DNA of 36,376 bases, taken from Pseudomonadota bacterium (GTDB taxonomy: Bacteria; Pseudomonadota; Gammaproteobacteria; Burkholderiales; Burkholderiaceae_C). The stretch's first letter is position 1. Every line of letters starts with the position of its first letter. Location: contig JAFEER010000278.1 in NCBI GenBank assembly GCA_018240985.1, forward strand, positions 1 through 36,376, written 5' to 3'. Positions 27,039 to 35,217 of the stretch are shown piece by piece. A model generated the notes under the pieces. The model ran no database searches, had not been told where the DNA came from, and worked only from the letters and a program-made list of their open reading frames with translations. The position numbers and the translations under genes are program-made.

Positions 27039-28466
27039 ATGAGCACGCCAGCCATCGCCACCCAGCAGCCCGACGCCCTGTGGCGCCAACAGCTGTTGTT
27101 GGCCGCCAGCCTGTTCGCCGCCTGCCTGCTGGGCATTGCCAGCCGGCCGGCGGGTTATTCGGCCGCGGTGTGGCCCGCCAATGCAATGCTGCTGGGTCTG
27201 CTGCTGCGCAACAGCAGCTGGGCGCTCAGCCCCGCCACCTGGTTGTGCGCCCTGGGGGCCTACCTGGCGGCCGATGTGCTGACCGGCGCCCCCTGGCTGC
27301 GCGCCCTGGGCATGAACGGCGCCAACATGCTGGGGGTGTTGGCCGGCTGGCTTGTCCTGAGGCGCCATGCGCCGACCATCGTCGGCTTTGCGCGCCAGCG
27401 CTCGGTGCTCATGGTGCTGGTGGGCGGCACCGTTGCCGCACTGGGCGGCGCCCTGCCAGCCGCCCCGGTCATGCAATGGGCCTTCGCCGCGCCGTTGTCG
27501 GCGAGCCTGCTCATGTGGCTGTCGTCCGAAACCTACGACATGGTGGTCTTCCTGCCGCTGATGCTGGCGGCGCCCCGGGGCTGGGTCTGGCAATGGAATT
27601 TCGCGCAGCTGTTGCAGCCGGTGCGGCAGGGCGGCGTGGCGCCGCTGCTGGCCCTGCTGGCCTGCGAGGCCCTGGCCTACTATGTCAACGGGCCCGGCAT
27701 GCTCGGGTTTTCCGTACCCGCCCTGGTGTGGTGCGCCATGCGTTACGGCGTCTTTCCCATCACCGTGCTGAACCTGCTGGTGTGCAGCTGGAAGACCGCC
27801 CTGGCGGCCATGGACGCGATCAGCTTTGTGCCGGTTCAGCTGCTCCCGGTGACCTCGCTGCGGCTTGGCATTGCCCTGTTGTCGCTGGCGCCGCTGGCGG
27901 TGGCGGTGGCGCACCAGCTGCACTCCGAAACGCTGCGCAAGCTGGAGCAGGCGGTGAACTTCGACCACCTGACCGGCGCCCTGTCGCGCCGCAGCCTGAT
28001 GGAGCAAGGCAGCCGGCTGGTGCAGCGCCTGCACCACGAGGCCAGCCCCGTCGCCGTGCTGCTGATGGACTTGGACAATTTCAAGCAGATCAACGACCGC
28101 CATGGCCACGCCCAGGGCGACACGGTGCTGCGCGAGTTTGCCTCCCTGGTGCTGCACAGCCTGCGCCCGCTGGACTTGTTCGGGCGCATCGGCGGGGAAG
28201 AATTCGCCCTGATCCTGCCCAACACCACGGCCGCCCAGGCGCGCATGATTGGCGAGCGCCTGCGCGCCCAGCTGCACGAATACCCCTTCATGGCGCGCAG
28301 CGGCAACCGGCTGGCAGTCACCATGAGCGCCGGCCTGCACGCGGCCCAGCCGCCCGGCCCGCACGACAGCCTGGAGCACCTGATGGCACAGGCCGACAGC
28401 GCGCTCTACCAGGCCAAGGCCGCCGGGCGCGACCGGGTGCACGGCCAGGTGCCGGATCAGGGCTGA
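27039..28466 (+). CDS. Membrane diguanylate cyclase, MASE1-like sensor plus GGDEF domain
   Basis: 475 residues. About eight membrane helices to residue 295, opening like MASE1 domains (YSAAVWPANAMLLGLLLR). The GGDEF domain starts at NFDHLTGALSRRSL and contains VLLMDLDNFKQINDRHGHAQ and the active-site IGGEEFALIL (Gly385-Phe389). An RPLD I-site lies five residues before GGEEF, so product inhibition by c-di-GMP is expected. It should make cyclic di-GMP in response to an unknown signal sensed in the membrane domain. Its 3' end overlaps the convergent zinc-ribbon gene by ten bases. Confidence 0.92.
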   Translation: MSTPAIATQQPDALWRQQLLLAASLFAACLLGIASRPAGYSAAVWPANAMLLGLLLRNSSWALSPATWLCALGAYLAADVLTGAPWLRALGMNGANMLGVLAGWLVLRRHAPTIVGFARQRSVLMVLVGGTVAALGGALPAAPVMQWAFAAPLSASLLMWLSSETYDMVVFLPLMLAAPRGWVWQWNFAQLLQPVRQGGVAPLLALLACEALAYYVNGPGMLGFSVPALVWCAMRYGVFPITVLNLLVCSWKTALAAMDAISFVPVQLLPVTSLRLGIALLSLAPLAVAVAHQLHSETLRKLEQAVNFDHLTGALSRRSLMEQGSRLVQRLHHEASPVAVLLMDLDNFKQINDRHGHAQGDTVLREFASLVLHSLRPLDLFGRIGGEEFALILPNTTAAQARMIGERLRAQLHEYPFMARSGNRLAVTMSAGLHAAQPPGPHDSLEHLMAQADSALYQAKAAGRDRVHGQVPDQG

Positions 28467-29521
28467 GCCGAAGCCTTACCAGCCTCTGGCGTCTTGTTCG
28501 CGCCGCAACTGAAGCAGAACCTGGCGAAGGCGCTGCCGCGCTTGCCGCAATGGCCGCAGGGCGTATACAGGCCGATGCCGCAGTGCGGGCAGAAATCCGT
28601 TGTGCCGTCCTTCAAGTCCACCGCGCGCTCGCAGCCGGGGCACACACCCTTGGCCAGGCGCGCCATGGCCACGTCGTAGGCCAGGCCCTTGCGCCGCTGC
28701 TGATCCGGCATGGCCTCGGCCTGCCTTTGCCGCTCCAGATAGCGCTGCAGCGCCACGATGGCATAGCGCCCGATGAGCGCGGTGAGGACGATGCCCACCA
28801 CGTAGCGCACATAGCCGCCATAGCTGGGCAGGTAGGGCACCAGTTCGACAAAGAAGGCGAACAATGCAAAGAAGATGAAGCCCCAGACAAAGGGCCAGTA
28901 CATGCTCTGGCGCTTTTTGGCGAACAGCCAGCCGGCCACGGCCAGCAGCGGCAGCGTGAGCGCCAGGCGGTAGAGGAACACGCGCAGCTCCACCCGGCGC
29001 CGCTCGGCGCCCATCTGCTCGCGCGCATCCTGCTCCATGCGCCCCAGGCGCTGCTGCGCCGTCTGGGCGCCCTGACGCGCATCAAGCAGGGCCTGCTCCT
29101 GCCCCTGCGCGGCCTGTTGCGCCTTCAGCTCCTGGGCCTTGAGCAAATCCAGCGCCCTGGTGCGTGCCAGCACCTCGGGGTCTTGCTCGGCGCGCTGCGT
29201 GGCGCTGCGCGTGGCCAGCCAGTTGGCCAGGCTCTCGCGCGCGGCCTGGGTCTCGCTGCGCGCCTTGGCCTGCTGCAGGCGCGCCTGCTCCAGCGCCGCC
29301 TGCGCCTCTTGCTGGACCTGCTGCGCCGCCTGCACCTGGCCGCGCAGCGGCGTGGCCGCGCTGCGGTCGAGAAAGTCGTCCAACGCCAATGGCCGCTCCA
29401 CCCGCGGCAGGTCGCCGACGATGGTGCCGCCCAGGCCGATCAGGAAGCCCGCAAACACCAGCGCCACCAGCCACAGGCCACGCTGAAACCATTTTTCCGA
29501 TAGACGCAATGCCTTGCCCAT
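28457..29521 (-). CDS. Membrane protein with coiled-coil stalk and C-terminal double zinc ribbon
   Basis: 354 residues. One N-terminal helix (WLVALVFAGFLIGLGGTIVG), a long Gln/Ala-rich coiled coil at about 55-160, two to three more helices at about 170-265, then a Cys-rich tail with four knuckles: CPGCERAV, CPHCGIGL, CGHCGKRG and CFSCGANK. The coiled coil would lie in the periplasm and the zinc ribbons in the cytoplasm if the first helix is in-out. Start 29521 is chosen for the GAGGG upstream; a longer in-frame form would be encoded by a repeat element (29540-29597). No function recognised; zinc-ribbon membrane proteins of this shape are usually unnamed. Confidence 0.75.
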   Translation of the reverse strand: MGKALRLSEKWFQRGLWLVALVFAGFLIGLGGTIVGDLPRVERPLALDDFLDRSAATPLRGQVQAAQQVQQEAQAALEQARLQQAKARSETQAARESLANWLATRSATQRAEQDPEVLARTRALDLLKAQELKAQQAAQGQEQALLDARQGAQTAQQRLGRMEQDAREQMGAERRRVELRVFLYRLALTLPLLAVAGWLFAKKRQSMYWPFVWGFIFFALFAFFVELVPYLPSYGGYVRYVVGIVLTALIGRYAIVALQRYLERQRQAEAMPDQQRRKGLAYDVAMARLAKGVCPGCERAVDLKDGTTDFCPHCGIGLYTPCGHCGKRGSAFARFCFSCGANKTPEAGKASAQP

Positions 29522-29539
29522 ACTGCCCTCACACTTCAC

Positions 29540-29597
29540 AACTATTGATTTCGTAGCTGCTTGCGCAACATTCATAAGCGTTGCAGCCGATTTTCAT
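29540..29597 (+). repeat. Dispersed ATAGCT...AGCGCTT repeat, copy D (degenerate)
   Basis: CTATTGATTTCGTAGCTGCT, then TGCGCAACATTCATAAGCGT and TGCAGCCGATTTTC. Spacing and conserved blocks match copies B and F with several changes. It lies just upstream of the zinc-ribbon gene start. Confidence 0.6.
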
Positions 29598-29637
29598 GCA
29601 TTAGCACGCGCTCGGCCCCAAGTCCGGCCGGCCAGAT

Positions 29638-29681
29638 GCCGGCGCTCCCAGCAGATTCATCACGCGCCTGGGAGCGCCGGC
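29638..29681. repeat. Inverted repeat GCCGGCGCTCCCA / TGGGAGCGCCGGC (R2)
   Basis: Perfect 13-bp arms with an 18-base loop. The arm sequence is the same as the GGAGCGCCGGC core found at 941-951 and 35865-35875, so this is another version of that repeat family. It occupies the gap before the PAS gene. Confidence 0.85.
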
Positions 29682-29764
29682 GTCCCGCCGGCACCAAGGA
29701 CAGCAGCGACCAAACACCGCCGCCCCCGCTTGCCTGCCTTGCCGCAATGCGCACAATGCCTGTC

Positions 29765-30184
29765 ATGAACGCAGACACCCTTTCCCCACCGCCCTGGGAG
29801 CGCATCGTGGCCGACGTGGCCGATGCGCTGATCTTCATCGACACGGCAGGCGTGATACGCGCCTGGAACGCCGCGGCCGCGGCGCTGTTCGGCTTTTCGG
29901 CCGACGCGGCGCTGGGCCAGAGCGTGGACATGATCATCCCGCCGCACCTGCGCGAGGCGCACTGGCGCGGCTTCGAGCGCGCCCTGCAGCGCGGCGCCTG
30001 CAGCCGCCCGGGCGAGGTGCGCACCACGCGCGGCCTGCACCAGGACGGGCGCAAGCTCTACGTGGACATGAGCTTTGCCGTGGTCAAGGGCGCGGACGGC
30101 CAGGTGCTGGGCTCGGCCGCCATGGCGCGCGACGCCACGGCGCGTTACCTGGCCGAACAGGCGAAGCGCACTGCTGCTGGCTGA
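29765..30184 (+). CDS. Stand-alone PAS-domain protein
   Basis: 139 residues that are almost entirely one PAS domain: ADVADALIFIDTAGVIRAWN, ALFGFSADAALGQSVDMIIP, HLREAHWRGFERALQRG, and GRKLYVDMSFAVVKGADG ending in ARDATARYLAEQ, the junction that normally leads into a kinase or GGDEF domain. Here the protein stops after it, so it is either a small sensor that acts through a partner or a truncated kinase. ATGs at 29747 and 29756 are alternative starts. Convergent with the DUF2145 gene (14-base gap). Confidence 0.8.
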   Translation: MNADTLSPPPWERIVADVADALIFIDTAGVIRAWNAAAAALFGFSADAALGQSVDMIIPPHLREAHWRGFERALQRGACSRPGEVRTTRGLHQDGRKLYVDMSFAVVKGADGQVLGSAAMARDATARYLAEQAKRTAAG

Positions 30185-30198
30185 ACGCGCATCGCATT

Positions 30199-30990
30199 TC
30201 ATGGCACCAACCTCTGCGGCGCGCCGGCCAGCTGCGCGCGCTGCAGCCAGGCCAGGGCCGAATCCACCGTCACCGTCGCAATACGATCCGCAAAGCGCTG
30301 CTGCGGCGGATGGTCGTCAAACGCCACGTTGGCCGCCGTGACGCGCGCCCCCAGGCGCGTCAGCGGGCCCAGGTGCAGCACCGTGGGCTCGTAGCCCTTC
30401 CAGCGCAGCCAGGCCTGGGCCTGATCGCGCGTGCGCACCGTGGCCGGCTCCATGGCGGCGGCCAGGGTCTCCAGCGCCCATTGGTTGGACTGCTGGTAGC
30501 GCGTGCCCCAGGCGTAGCTGACCATGCTGTAGGGCGCATGCTGCAGCCGCGTGGTGCCAGCATCATCACGCAGCAGGGCCAGCAGCTGCTGCTGCACCTC
30601 GGGCGCGGGCACGGCCCACACGGCCTCGTAGCGCCACAGGTCGTCCAGAAAGAACTCGCCCAGCCCCTGGCGGTACAGGTAGCCGCTGGCCGTGCCGCAG
30701 TGGTTGAGCTTGTGCGCCACGCGCCAGGGGCTGGCGGGCGCATCCGCCACGCGATAGGCCCAGCCCAGGTGCGAGTAGCGCAGGCCGTAGGCCGACAAGT
30801 CCTGCCCGGCGCGCGCCAGCAGCACCACCTGGGCGCCGCTGGCGTCCAGCGCCTGGGCCGTGCGCGCGGCCAGATCCATGCCACGCTCCATGGTCTGCAG
30901 GCTGGGCCTGTGCTGCTCGCATGAACGGCCGGCATGTGCATTGGAAGCCACCACAAAGCAGACGACCAGCATCAAGAGACGGCGCCACAT
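30199..30990 (-). CDS. DUF2145 family exported protein
   Basis: 263 residues with a Sec signal peptide (MWRRLLMLVVCFVVA, cleavage after AHA). Family landmarks: AGQDLSAYGLRYSHLGWAY, VAHKLNHCGTASGYLYRQGL, FFLDDLW and QSNQWALETLAAAM, the last with a conserved NQW. The conserved Cys and His suggest a papain-like or NlpC-like fold, but catalysis has not been shown to my knowledge. GTG at 30996 would overlap the upstream stop; ATG 30990 has AAAGG at better spacing. Third gene of a three-gene minus-strand operon. Confidence 0.85.
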   Translation of the reverse strand: MWRRLLMLVVCFVVASNAHAGRSCEQHRPSLQTMERGMDLAARTAQALDASGAQVVLLARAGQDLSAYGLRYSHLGWAYRVADAPASPWRVAHKLNHCGTASGYLYRQGLGEFFLDDLWRYEAVWAVPAPEVQQQLLALLRDDAGTTRLQHAPYSMVSYAWGTRYQQSNQWALETLAAAMEPATVRTRDQAQAWLRWKGYEPTVLHLGPLTRLGARVTAANVAFDDHPPQQRFADRIATVTVDSALAWLQRAQLAGAPQRLVP

Positions 30991-30992
30991 GC

Positions 30993-31451
30993 TCACAGCC
31001 TTTCGTTGTGCAGCAATGCACGGCCGAGCGCGTTGGGCACGAAGGCCAGCACCTCGCCCGCGGCCGACAGGATGACGCCGGTGCCGATCACGCTGCAGAG
31101 CACCGCCTGGCCCACGCCATACGCGGCGGCCGATACGGCGCGCCCCGAAACCTCGACGCTCACGCGCGCCCCGTCCGATGCGCGCTCCAGCAGGTAGACC
31201 GTGCCATTGGCCGACGCCTCGACGGCACGCACCGTGAGCACGGCGCCCCCCACCGACAGCGCAGCCGGCAGCACCACCAGGGCGCCCGCCGCGGCCGATG
31301 CCGCGCTGCCCGCCACATAGGCCGAGGCCAAGGGCATGAGTGACAAGGCGCTTGCGGCCTCGCTCTGCGCCCTGGCGGGAAGGCTGGCCGCACCCAGCAG
31401 AGCCAGCGCGGCAAGCGTGCCGGCGATGGATTTGCGCATAAAGGCTTGCAT
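30993..31451 (-). CDS. Exported Ala-rich protein, function unknown
   Basis: 152 residues. Signal peptide MQAFMRKSIAGTLAALALLG with cleavage near ARA-Q. The rest is small-residue rich with hydrophobic stretches (ASAAAGALVVLPAALSVGGA and VGQAVLCSVIGTGVILSAAG) that may be membrane-associated, and a VYLLERASDGARVSVEVSG strand pair. AAGGAG precedes the start. Lies 11 bases after the YiaAB-like gene and abuts the DUF2145 gene, so the three are one operon. No family recognised. Confidence 0.7.
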   Translation of the reverse strand: MQAFMRKSIAGTLAALALLGAASLPARAQSEAASALSLMPLASAYVAGSAASAAAGALVVLPAALSVGGAVLTVRAVEASANGTVYLLERASDGARVSVEVSGRAVSAAAYGVGQAVLCSVIGTGVILSAAGEVLAFVPNALGRALLHNERL

Positions 31452-31462
31452 GTCCGACTCCT

Positions 31463-31930
31463 TCATTCCACGGCTTCGCGGCGGCCCTGCAGGCGCGCCT
31501 GCAGCAGGTCGGCCTCCTGGCGGTCGCGCAGCATCTTGGCCAGCGTGAAGGCGCAGGTGATCAGGTAGAGCCAGCTCACGCCCAGAAAGGCCTTGTAGGT
31601 GGCGCTGATCTCCATGCCCCACAGGCCCCAGCCCGTGAGGCCCATGGCCACCGCAAAACCGCCCCAGACCACCAGCCGCCACAGCGGCGTGTCCGCCACG
31701 CCCGCCGCGCCGGCGCGCGCCTGCTGGCTGTCGCGCACGAACTTGGCGAGTACGAAGACGCTGGAGAGGCAGAACATGTAGCCCATGAACATGAAGGCCA
31801 GTTCCAGCCGCGCGCCCGGCAGCCAGGCCAGGCCCGTGGCGCAGAGGAAGACGGCGATGGCGAACGAGACCCAGACCTGGAGCTGCCAGGCACGGCTGTC
31901 GCGCTGGATGGGAGAAGACGAGACTTGCAT
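31463..31930 (-). CDS. YiaA/YiaB-family inner-membrane protein
   Basis: 155 residues, two pairs of helices each followed by a basic/acidic KFVRDSQQ- or KMLRDRQE-type end. The pattern AFMFMGYMFCLSSVFVLAKF and KAFLGVSWLYLITCAFTLAK is the duplicated YiaAB two-helix domain. Function of the family is unknown. Start at 31930 follows a long potential leader; an in-frame ATG at 31972 would add residues unlike the family. First gene of the operon with the two exported proteins downstream. Confidence 0.82.
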   Translation of the reverse strand: MQVSSSPIQRDSRAWQLQVWVSFAIAVFLCATGLAWLPGARLELAFMFMGYMFCLSSVFVLAKFVRDSQQARAGAAGVADTPLWRLVVWGGFAVAMGLTGWGLWGMEISATYKAFLGVSWLYLITCAFTLAKMLRDRQEADLLQARLQGRREAVE

Positions 31931-32028
31931 GGTGCTTGCTGCCCGAAGGCCTTGGTTGAACATGGGCCGCATGGTGGCGGCGCAGGTACCAAAAGTCTCG
32001 AAAATAATCAGTGGTGGCTCATAAGATG

Positions 32029-32053
32029 ATTATCGGTATCGATATGTGATACC
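32029..32053 (-). promoter_or_regulatory. Inverted repeat and possible promoter upstream of the YiaAB-like operon
   Basis: GGTATC-GATATGT-GATACC (32035-32053) is a perfect 6-bp inverted repeat in a locally AT-rich stretch. On the minus strand a GATAAT -10-like box (32029-32034) directly follows it, with TTGGTA 15 bases upstream. The dyad would lie between -10 and -35, a typical repressor position. The regulator is unknown. Confidence 0.35.
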
Positions 32054-32060
32054 AAATCGA

Positions 32061-33965
32061 TCACCCCATTGCCAACAATCCAGCCACCTGTGCGCGCAGC
32101 GGCTCGGGCTGCGCCTGCGCTGCCGCCACGGGCTGGCCCACGTTCAGGCCCACGCGGCTCCACAGGCCGCGCCGGAACGGCCGCACCATGGCGCCTCCTT
32201 GTTCGATGCGGCTGAAATACGAGCCCCACAGGTGGGTCAGCGCCATCGGCACCACGGGCGCCTGCACTCCGTCGGCCTGGGCGCGTTCGACGATCTTCAT
32301 GATGCCGCCCTTGAAGGGCTGCAGCTGGCCGTCGCGGGTGATGCCGCCCTCGGGGAAGATGGCGAGCAGGTCACCCTCCTTGAGCACCTGGGCCGCGCGC
32401 TCGAAGGCGGCGTCGTAGGTGGCGGGGTCGTCCTTCTGCGGCGCCACCGGGATCGCCTTGGCCAGGCGGAACAGCCAGCCCAGCACGGGCACGCGGAAGA
32501 TGCGGTGATCCATCAAAAAGTAGATCGGCCGCGGGCTGGCCGCCATGAGCAGCACGGCGTCTACGAAGCTCACATGGTTGCAGGCCAGGATGGCCGCGCC
32601 CTGGGTGGGAATATGCTCGTCGCCGCGCACCTTGAAGCGGTACACACAGCGCGACAGCACCCAGGCCACGCAGCGCAGCAGGTATTCCGGCACCAGCAGG
32701 AAGATGTAGAACGCCACGACGGCGTTGGCGATGGCGGTGAACAAAAAGATCTGCGGCACCGTGAAGCCCGCCGCCAGCAGGGCGCCGGCGAGCAAGGCGC
32801 TGACGATCATGAACAGGGCATTCAGGATGTTGTTGGCGGCGATGATGCGCGCGCGGTGCGTCGGCTGGCTGCGCATCTGGATCAGCGCGTACATGGGCAC
32901 GCTGAACAGGCCGGCGGACAGGCTGAGCAGGAACAGGTCCAGCATCACGCGCCAATAGGCGTGGTGGGAGAGAAACTCCCGCAGGCCTATCACCGCCACG
33001 GGCGGCAGGTGGTACGTGGACAGGAACAGTTCGGCCGCGCACACGCTCATGCCAATGGCGCCCAGCGGCACCAGGCCGATCTCCACATGCCGGCGCGAGA
33101 ACACCTCGCAGAGCAGCGAGCCCACGCCAATGCCGATCGAGAACACCACCAGCAGCGCCGATGCCACCTGCGCGTCGCCATGCAGCACGTCCTTGGCAAA
33201 GCTGGGGAACTGGCTCAGGAACACGGCGCCGAAGAACCACATCCAGCTGATGCCGAGCAGCGAGCGGAACACCACGATGTTGCCGTGCGCGAGCTTGAGG
33301 TTGCGCCAGGTCTCGCTCACCGGGTTCCAGTTCACGACCAGGCCCGGGTCGGTGGCGGGCGCCTTGGGAATGAACTGCGCCGCCAGCCGCCCGGCCAGCG
33401 CCAGGCCCAGGCAGGCCAGGGCCACCGCGGTGTGGCCAATGCCGGGCATGGCCACCAGCAGCCCGCCGGCCACATTGCCGAGCAGGATGGCGACGAAGGT
33501 GCCCATCTCCACCATGCCGTTGCCGCCGGTGAGCTCGCGCTCGCTCAGCGCCTGCGGCAGATAGGCGAACTTGACCGGCCCGAACAGCGTGGAATGCAGG
33601 CCCATCAGGAACACGCAGGCCAGCAGCAGCGCGGCATGGCCGGCCATGAAGCCGGCGCCCGCCAGCAGCATGATGGCGATCTCCAGGTTCTTCACGAAGC
33701 GGATGATGGCCGTCTTCTCGAACTTGTCGGCCAGCTGCCCGCTGGTGGCCGAAAACAGCAGAAACGGCAGGATGAACAGCGCCCCGATCACCAGACCCGC
33801 CATAGAAGGCTGCAGCCAGCTGACCGAGAGCTGGTAGGTCACCATGACCGTGAAGGCGAACTTGAACAGGTTGTCGTTGGCGGCGCCGGCAAACTGCGTC
33901 CAGAAGAACGGGGCAAAGCGGCGCTGGCGCAGCAGCGCAAACTGGTTGGAGTGGGAATCGCGCAT
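32061..33965 (-). CDS. LplT-PlsC fusion: lysophospholipid transporter plus acyltransferase
   Basis: 634 residues. The first about 410 are an MFS transporter like LplT, beginning FAPFFWTQFAGAANDNLFKF, a recognised LplT opening, with about twelve helices. The C-terminal about 220 residues are a PlsC-type acyltransferase: CNHVSFVDAVLLM (His464, HX4D), FLMDHRIFRVPVLGW, AIFPEGGITRDG and PVVPMAL. The pair would flip lysophospholipids inward and re-acylate them. E. coli Aas has an additional acyl-ACP synthetase domain, which is absent here, so another acyl donor source is required. With PldA in the same window this could complete a phospholipid turnover cycle. Start 33965 lies in the divergent gap to the XRE regulator. 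Confidence 0.9.
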   Translation of the reverse strand: MRDSHSNQFALLRQRRFAPFFWTQFAGAANDNLFKFAFTVMVTYQLSVSWLQPSMAGLVIGALFILPFLLFSATSGQLADKFEKTAIIRFVKNLEIAIMLLAGAGFMAGHAALLLACVFLMGLHSTLFGPVKFAYLPQALSERELTGGNGMVEMGTFVAILLGNVAGGLLVAMPGIGHTAVALACLGLALAGRLAAQFIPKAPATDPGLVVNWNPVSETWRNLKLAHGNIVVFRSLLGISWMWFFGAVFLSQFPSFAKDVLHGDAQVASALLVVFSIGIGVGSLLCEVFSRRHVEIGLVPLGAIGMSVCAAELFLSTYHLPPVAVIGLREFLSHHAYWRVMLDLFLLSLSAGLFSVPMYALIQMRSQPTHRARIIAANNILNALFMIVSALLAGALLAAGFTVPQIFLFTAIANAVVAFYIFLLVPEYLLRCVAWVLSRCVYRFKVRGDEHIPTQGAAILACNHVSFVDAVLLMAASPRPIYFLMDHRIFRVPVLGWLFRLAKAIPVAPQKDDPATYDAAFERAAQVLKEGDLLAIFPEGGITRDGQLQPFKGGIMKIVERAQADGVQAPVVPMALTHLWGSYFSRIEQGGAMVRPFRRGLWSRVGLNVGQPVAAAQAQPEPLRAQVAGLLAMG

Positions 33966-34102
33966 GTGAGGGGCTTGGTTTGGCTTGGCTTGTGTCAAGG
34001 TGCCGCGCATTGTGTGCACAAAGCATGGCGTGGCCGGGCCAGTTGTGTCCGCTTGTGGCTTGAATCACACTCGCAGCATCGAAATTCGATACTTTGCGAG
34101 CC

Positions 34103-34840
34103 ATGAGCACCACCGCAGACCTGATCAGCGCTCTCAAAACAGAGCTGAAAAGCGCCCACATGACCTATGCCGACCTGGCGCAGGCCCTGGGCATGGCCGA
34201 ATCCAGCATCAAGCGCATGCTGGCCCGGGGCGATATGCCGCTGTCGCGCATAGACGCGATCTGCCGCGCGCTGAAACTTGACTTTGCCGACCTGGCGCGG
34301 CGCGTGGCCGACAGCCAGCCGCTGCTGGCCGAGCTGAGCCAGGAGCAGGAGCGCGCCGTGGTGGCCGACAAGAAGCTGCTGCTGATGGCCATCTGCGTGC
34401 TGAGCCAGTGGACGCTGGAGCAGGTCACCGGCGCCTACCGCCTGAGCGAGGCCGAGGGCATCCGATACCTGGCCCAGCTCGACCGCATCGGCATCATCGA
34501 GCTGCGCGCCGGCAACCGCTACCGCCTCAAACTCGCCAAGACCTTCCGCTGGCGGGCGCACGGGCCGGTGATGCACTACTTTCGCGAGCATGCGCTGCTG
34601 GACTACTTTGGCGGCGGTTTCGACGGCGCCGGCGAGGGCCTGCTGCTGGTGCATGGCTCCATCGCGCGCAGCCTGGCGCCGGCCCTGGTGGAGCGCCTGC
34701 AGCGCGTGGCGCAGGACTTTGCCCAGCAGCACCTGGCCGACCAGCGCCTGCCCGAGCAGGATCGCGAGGGCTACACCCTGCTGCTGGCCATGCGCAGCTG
34801 GGAGTTCGAGGCCTTTGCCCAGATGCGCCGCGCCGCGTAG
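34103..34840 (+). CDS. XRE-family transcriptional regulator
   Basis: 245 residues. Cro/C1-type helix-turn-helix at about 8-60 (MTYADLAQALGMAESSIKRM, then LSRIDAICRALKL). The remaining about 180 residues look like a ligand or dimerisation domain: VADKKLLLMAICVLSQWTLE, AEGIRYLAQLDRIGIIELRA and RWRAHGPVMHYFREHALLDY. Proteins of this shape occur widely in beta-proteobacteria without a known effector. Divergent from the lplT-plsC fusion (137 bases), so control of that gene is a fair guess. ATG 34103 starts the HTH domain; TTG 34094 adds three residues. Confidence 0.85.
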   Translation: MSTTADLISALKTELKSAHMTYADLAQALGMAESSIKRMLARGDMPLSRIDAICRALKLDFADLARRVADSQPLLAELSQEQERAVVADKKLLLMAICVLSQWTLEQVTGAYRLSEAEGIRYLAQLDRIGIIELRAGNRYRLKLAKTFRWRAHGPVMHYFREHALLDYFGGGFDGAGEGLLLVHGSIARSLAPALVERLQRVAQDFAQQHLADQRLPEQDREGYTLLLAMRSWEFEAFAQMRRAA

Positions 34841-34852
34841 CCTTGACGCTTC

Positions 34853-34905
34853 GTTATTCATAGCTGCTGGCGCTTTATTGGCAGGCGCTACAGCTCGTTT
34901 TTGCA
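34853..34905 (+). repeat. Dispersed ATAGCT...GCGCTT repeat, copy E
   Basis: TTATTCATAGCTGCTGGCGC, then TTTATTGGCAGGCGCTACAG and CTCGTTTTTGC. In the frame that copy B uses it would read LFIAAGALLAGATA, again signal-peptide-like, though no gene uses it here. Confidence 0.75.
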
Positions 34906-34931
34906 TGATTAGCGACATATCTCAGATCAAG

Positions 34932-35038
34932 CCGCAGGCCCTCACCCCCACCCTCTCCCAGAGGGAGAGGGAGAAATACCGGCGCAACCGATCGCCCTCG
35001 CCCCTTTGGGGAGAGGGAGGGGTGAGGGGCTTCTGCGG
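34932..35038. repeat. Long inverted repeat, C/G-rich (R4)
   Basis: Arms CCGCAGGCCCTCACCCC at 34932 and its near-complement GGGGTGAGGG...CTGCGG ending at 35038, with inner hairpins CTCTCCCAGAGGGAGAG and CGCCCCTTTGGGGAGAGG. Same architecture as R1 and R3 but different core. Lies in the 377-base gap after the XRE gene; an A/T-rich 8-bp hairpin GCGTTTTT / AAAAACGC follows at 35053-35073 and may terminate transcription. Confidence 0.75.
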
Positions 35039-35126
35039 TATGTGCATATCAAGCGTTTTTACTTAAAAAACGCCCACCGCCCAGGCCGCCGATACACCGG
35101 CTCACAAGCCTTTGCGCAACGTCCAA

Positions 35127-35145
35127 CAACGCTGTCCAAGCGTTG
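35127..35145. promoter_or_regulatory. 7-bp inverted repeat upstream of the YXWGXW gene
   Basis: CAACGCT-GTCCA-AGCGTTG, perfect arms, about 70 bases before the start codon at 35218. Could be an operator or a leader hairpin. Confidence 0.35.
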
Positions 35146-35217
35146 ACGCCGGGCCGTCAGCATGGAGTCTCCCGCACCGCGCCGCGTCCCTCACAAGGAT
35201 CTCCAAGGAGCACATAC

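Noticed and set aside
27080..29503. 807-codon plus-strand frame across the diguanylate cyclase and zinc-ribbon genes
   Set aside because: Runs in a different frame through two convergent genes with clear motifs; no protein signature of its own.
32046..34106. 686-codon plus-strand frame opposite the LplT-PlsC gene
   Set aside because: Same type of His/Gln/Arg-rich shadow; the minus strand carries full transporter and acyltransferase motifs.
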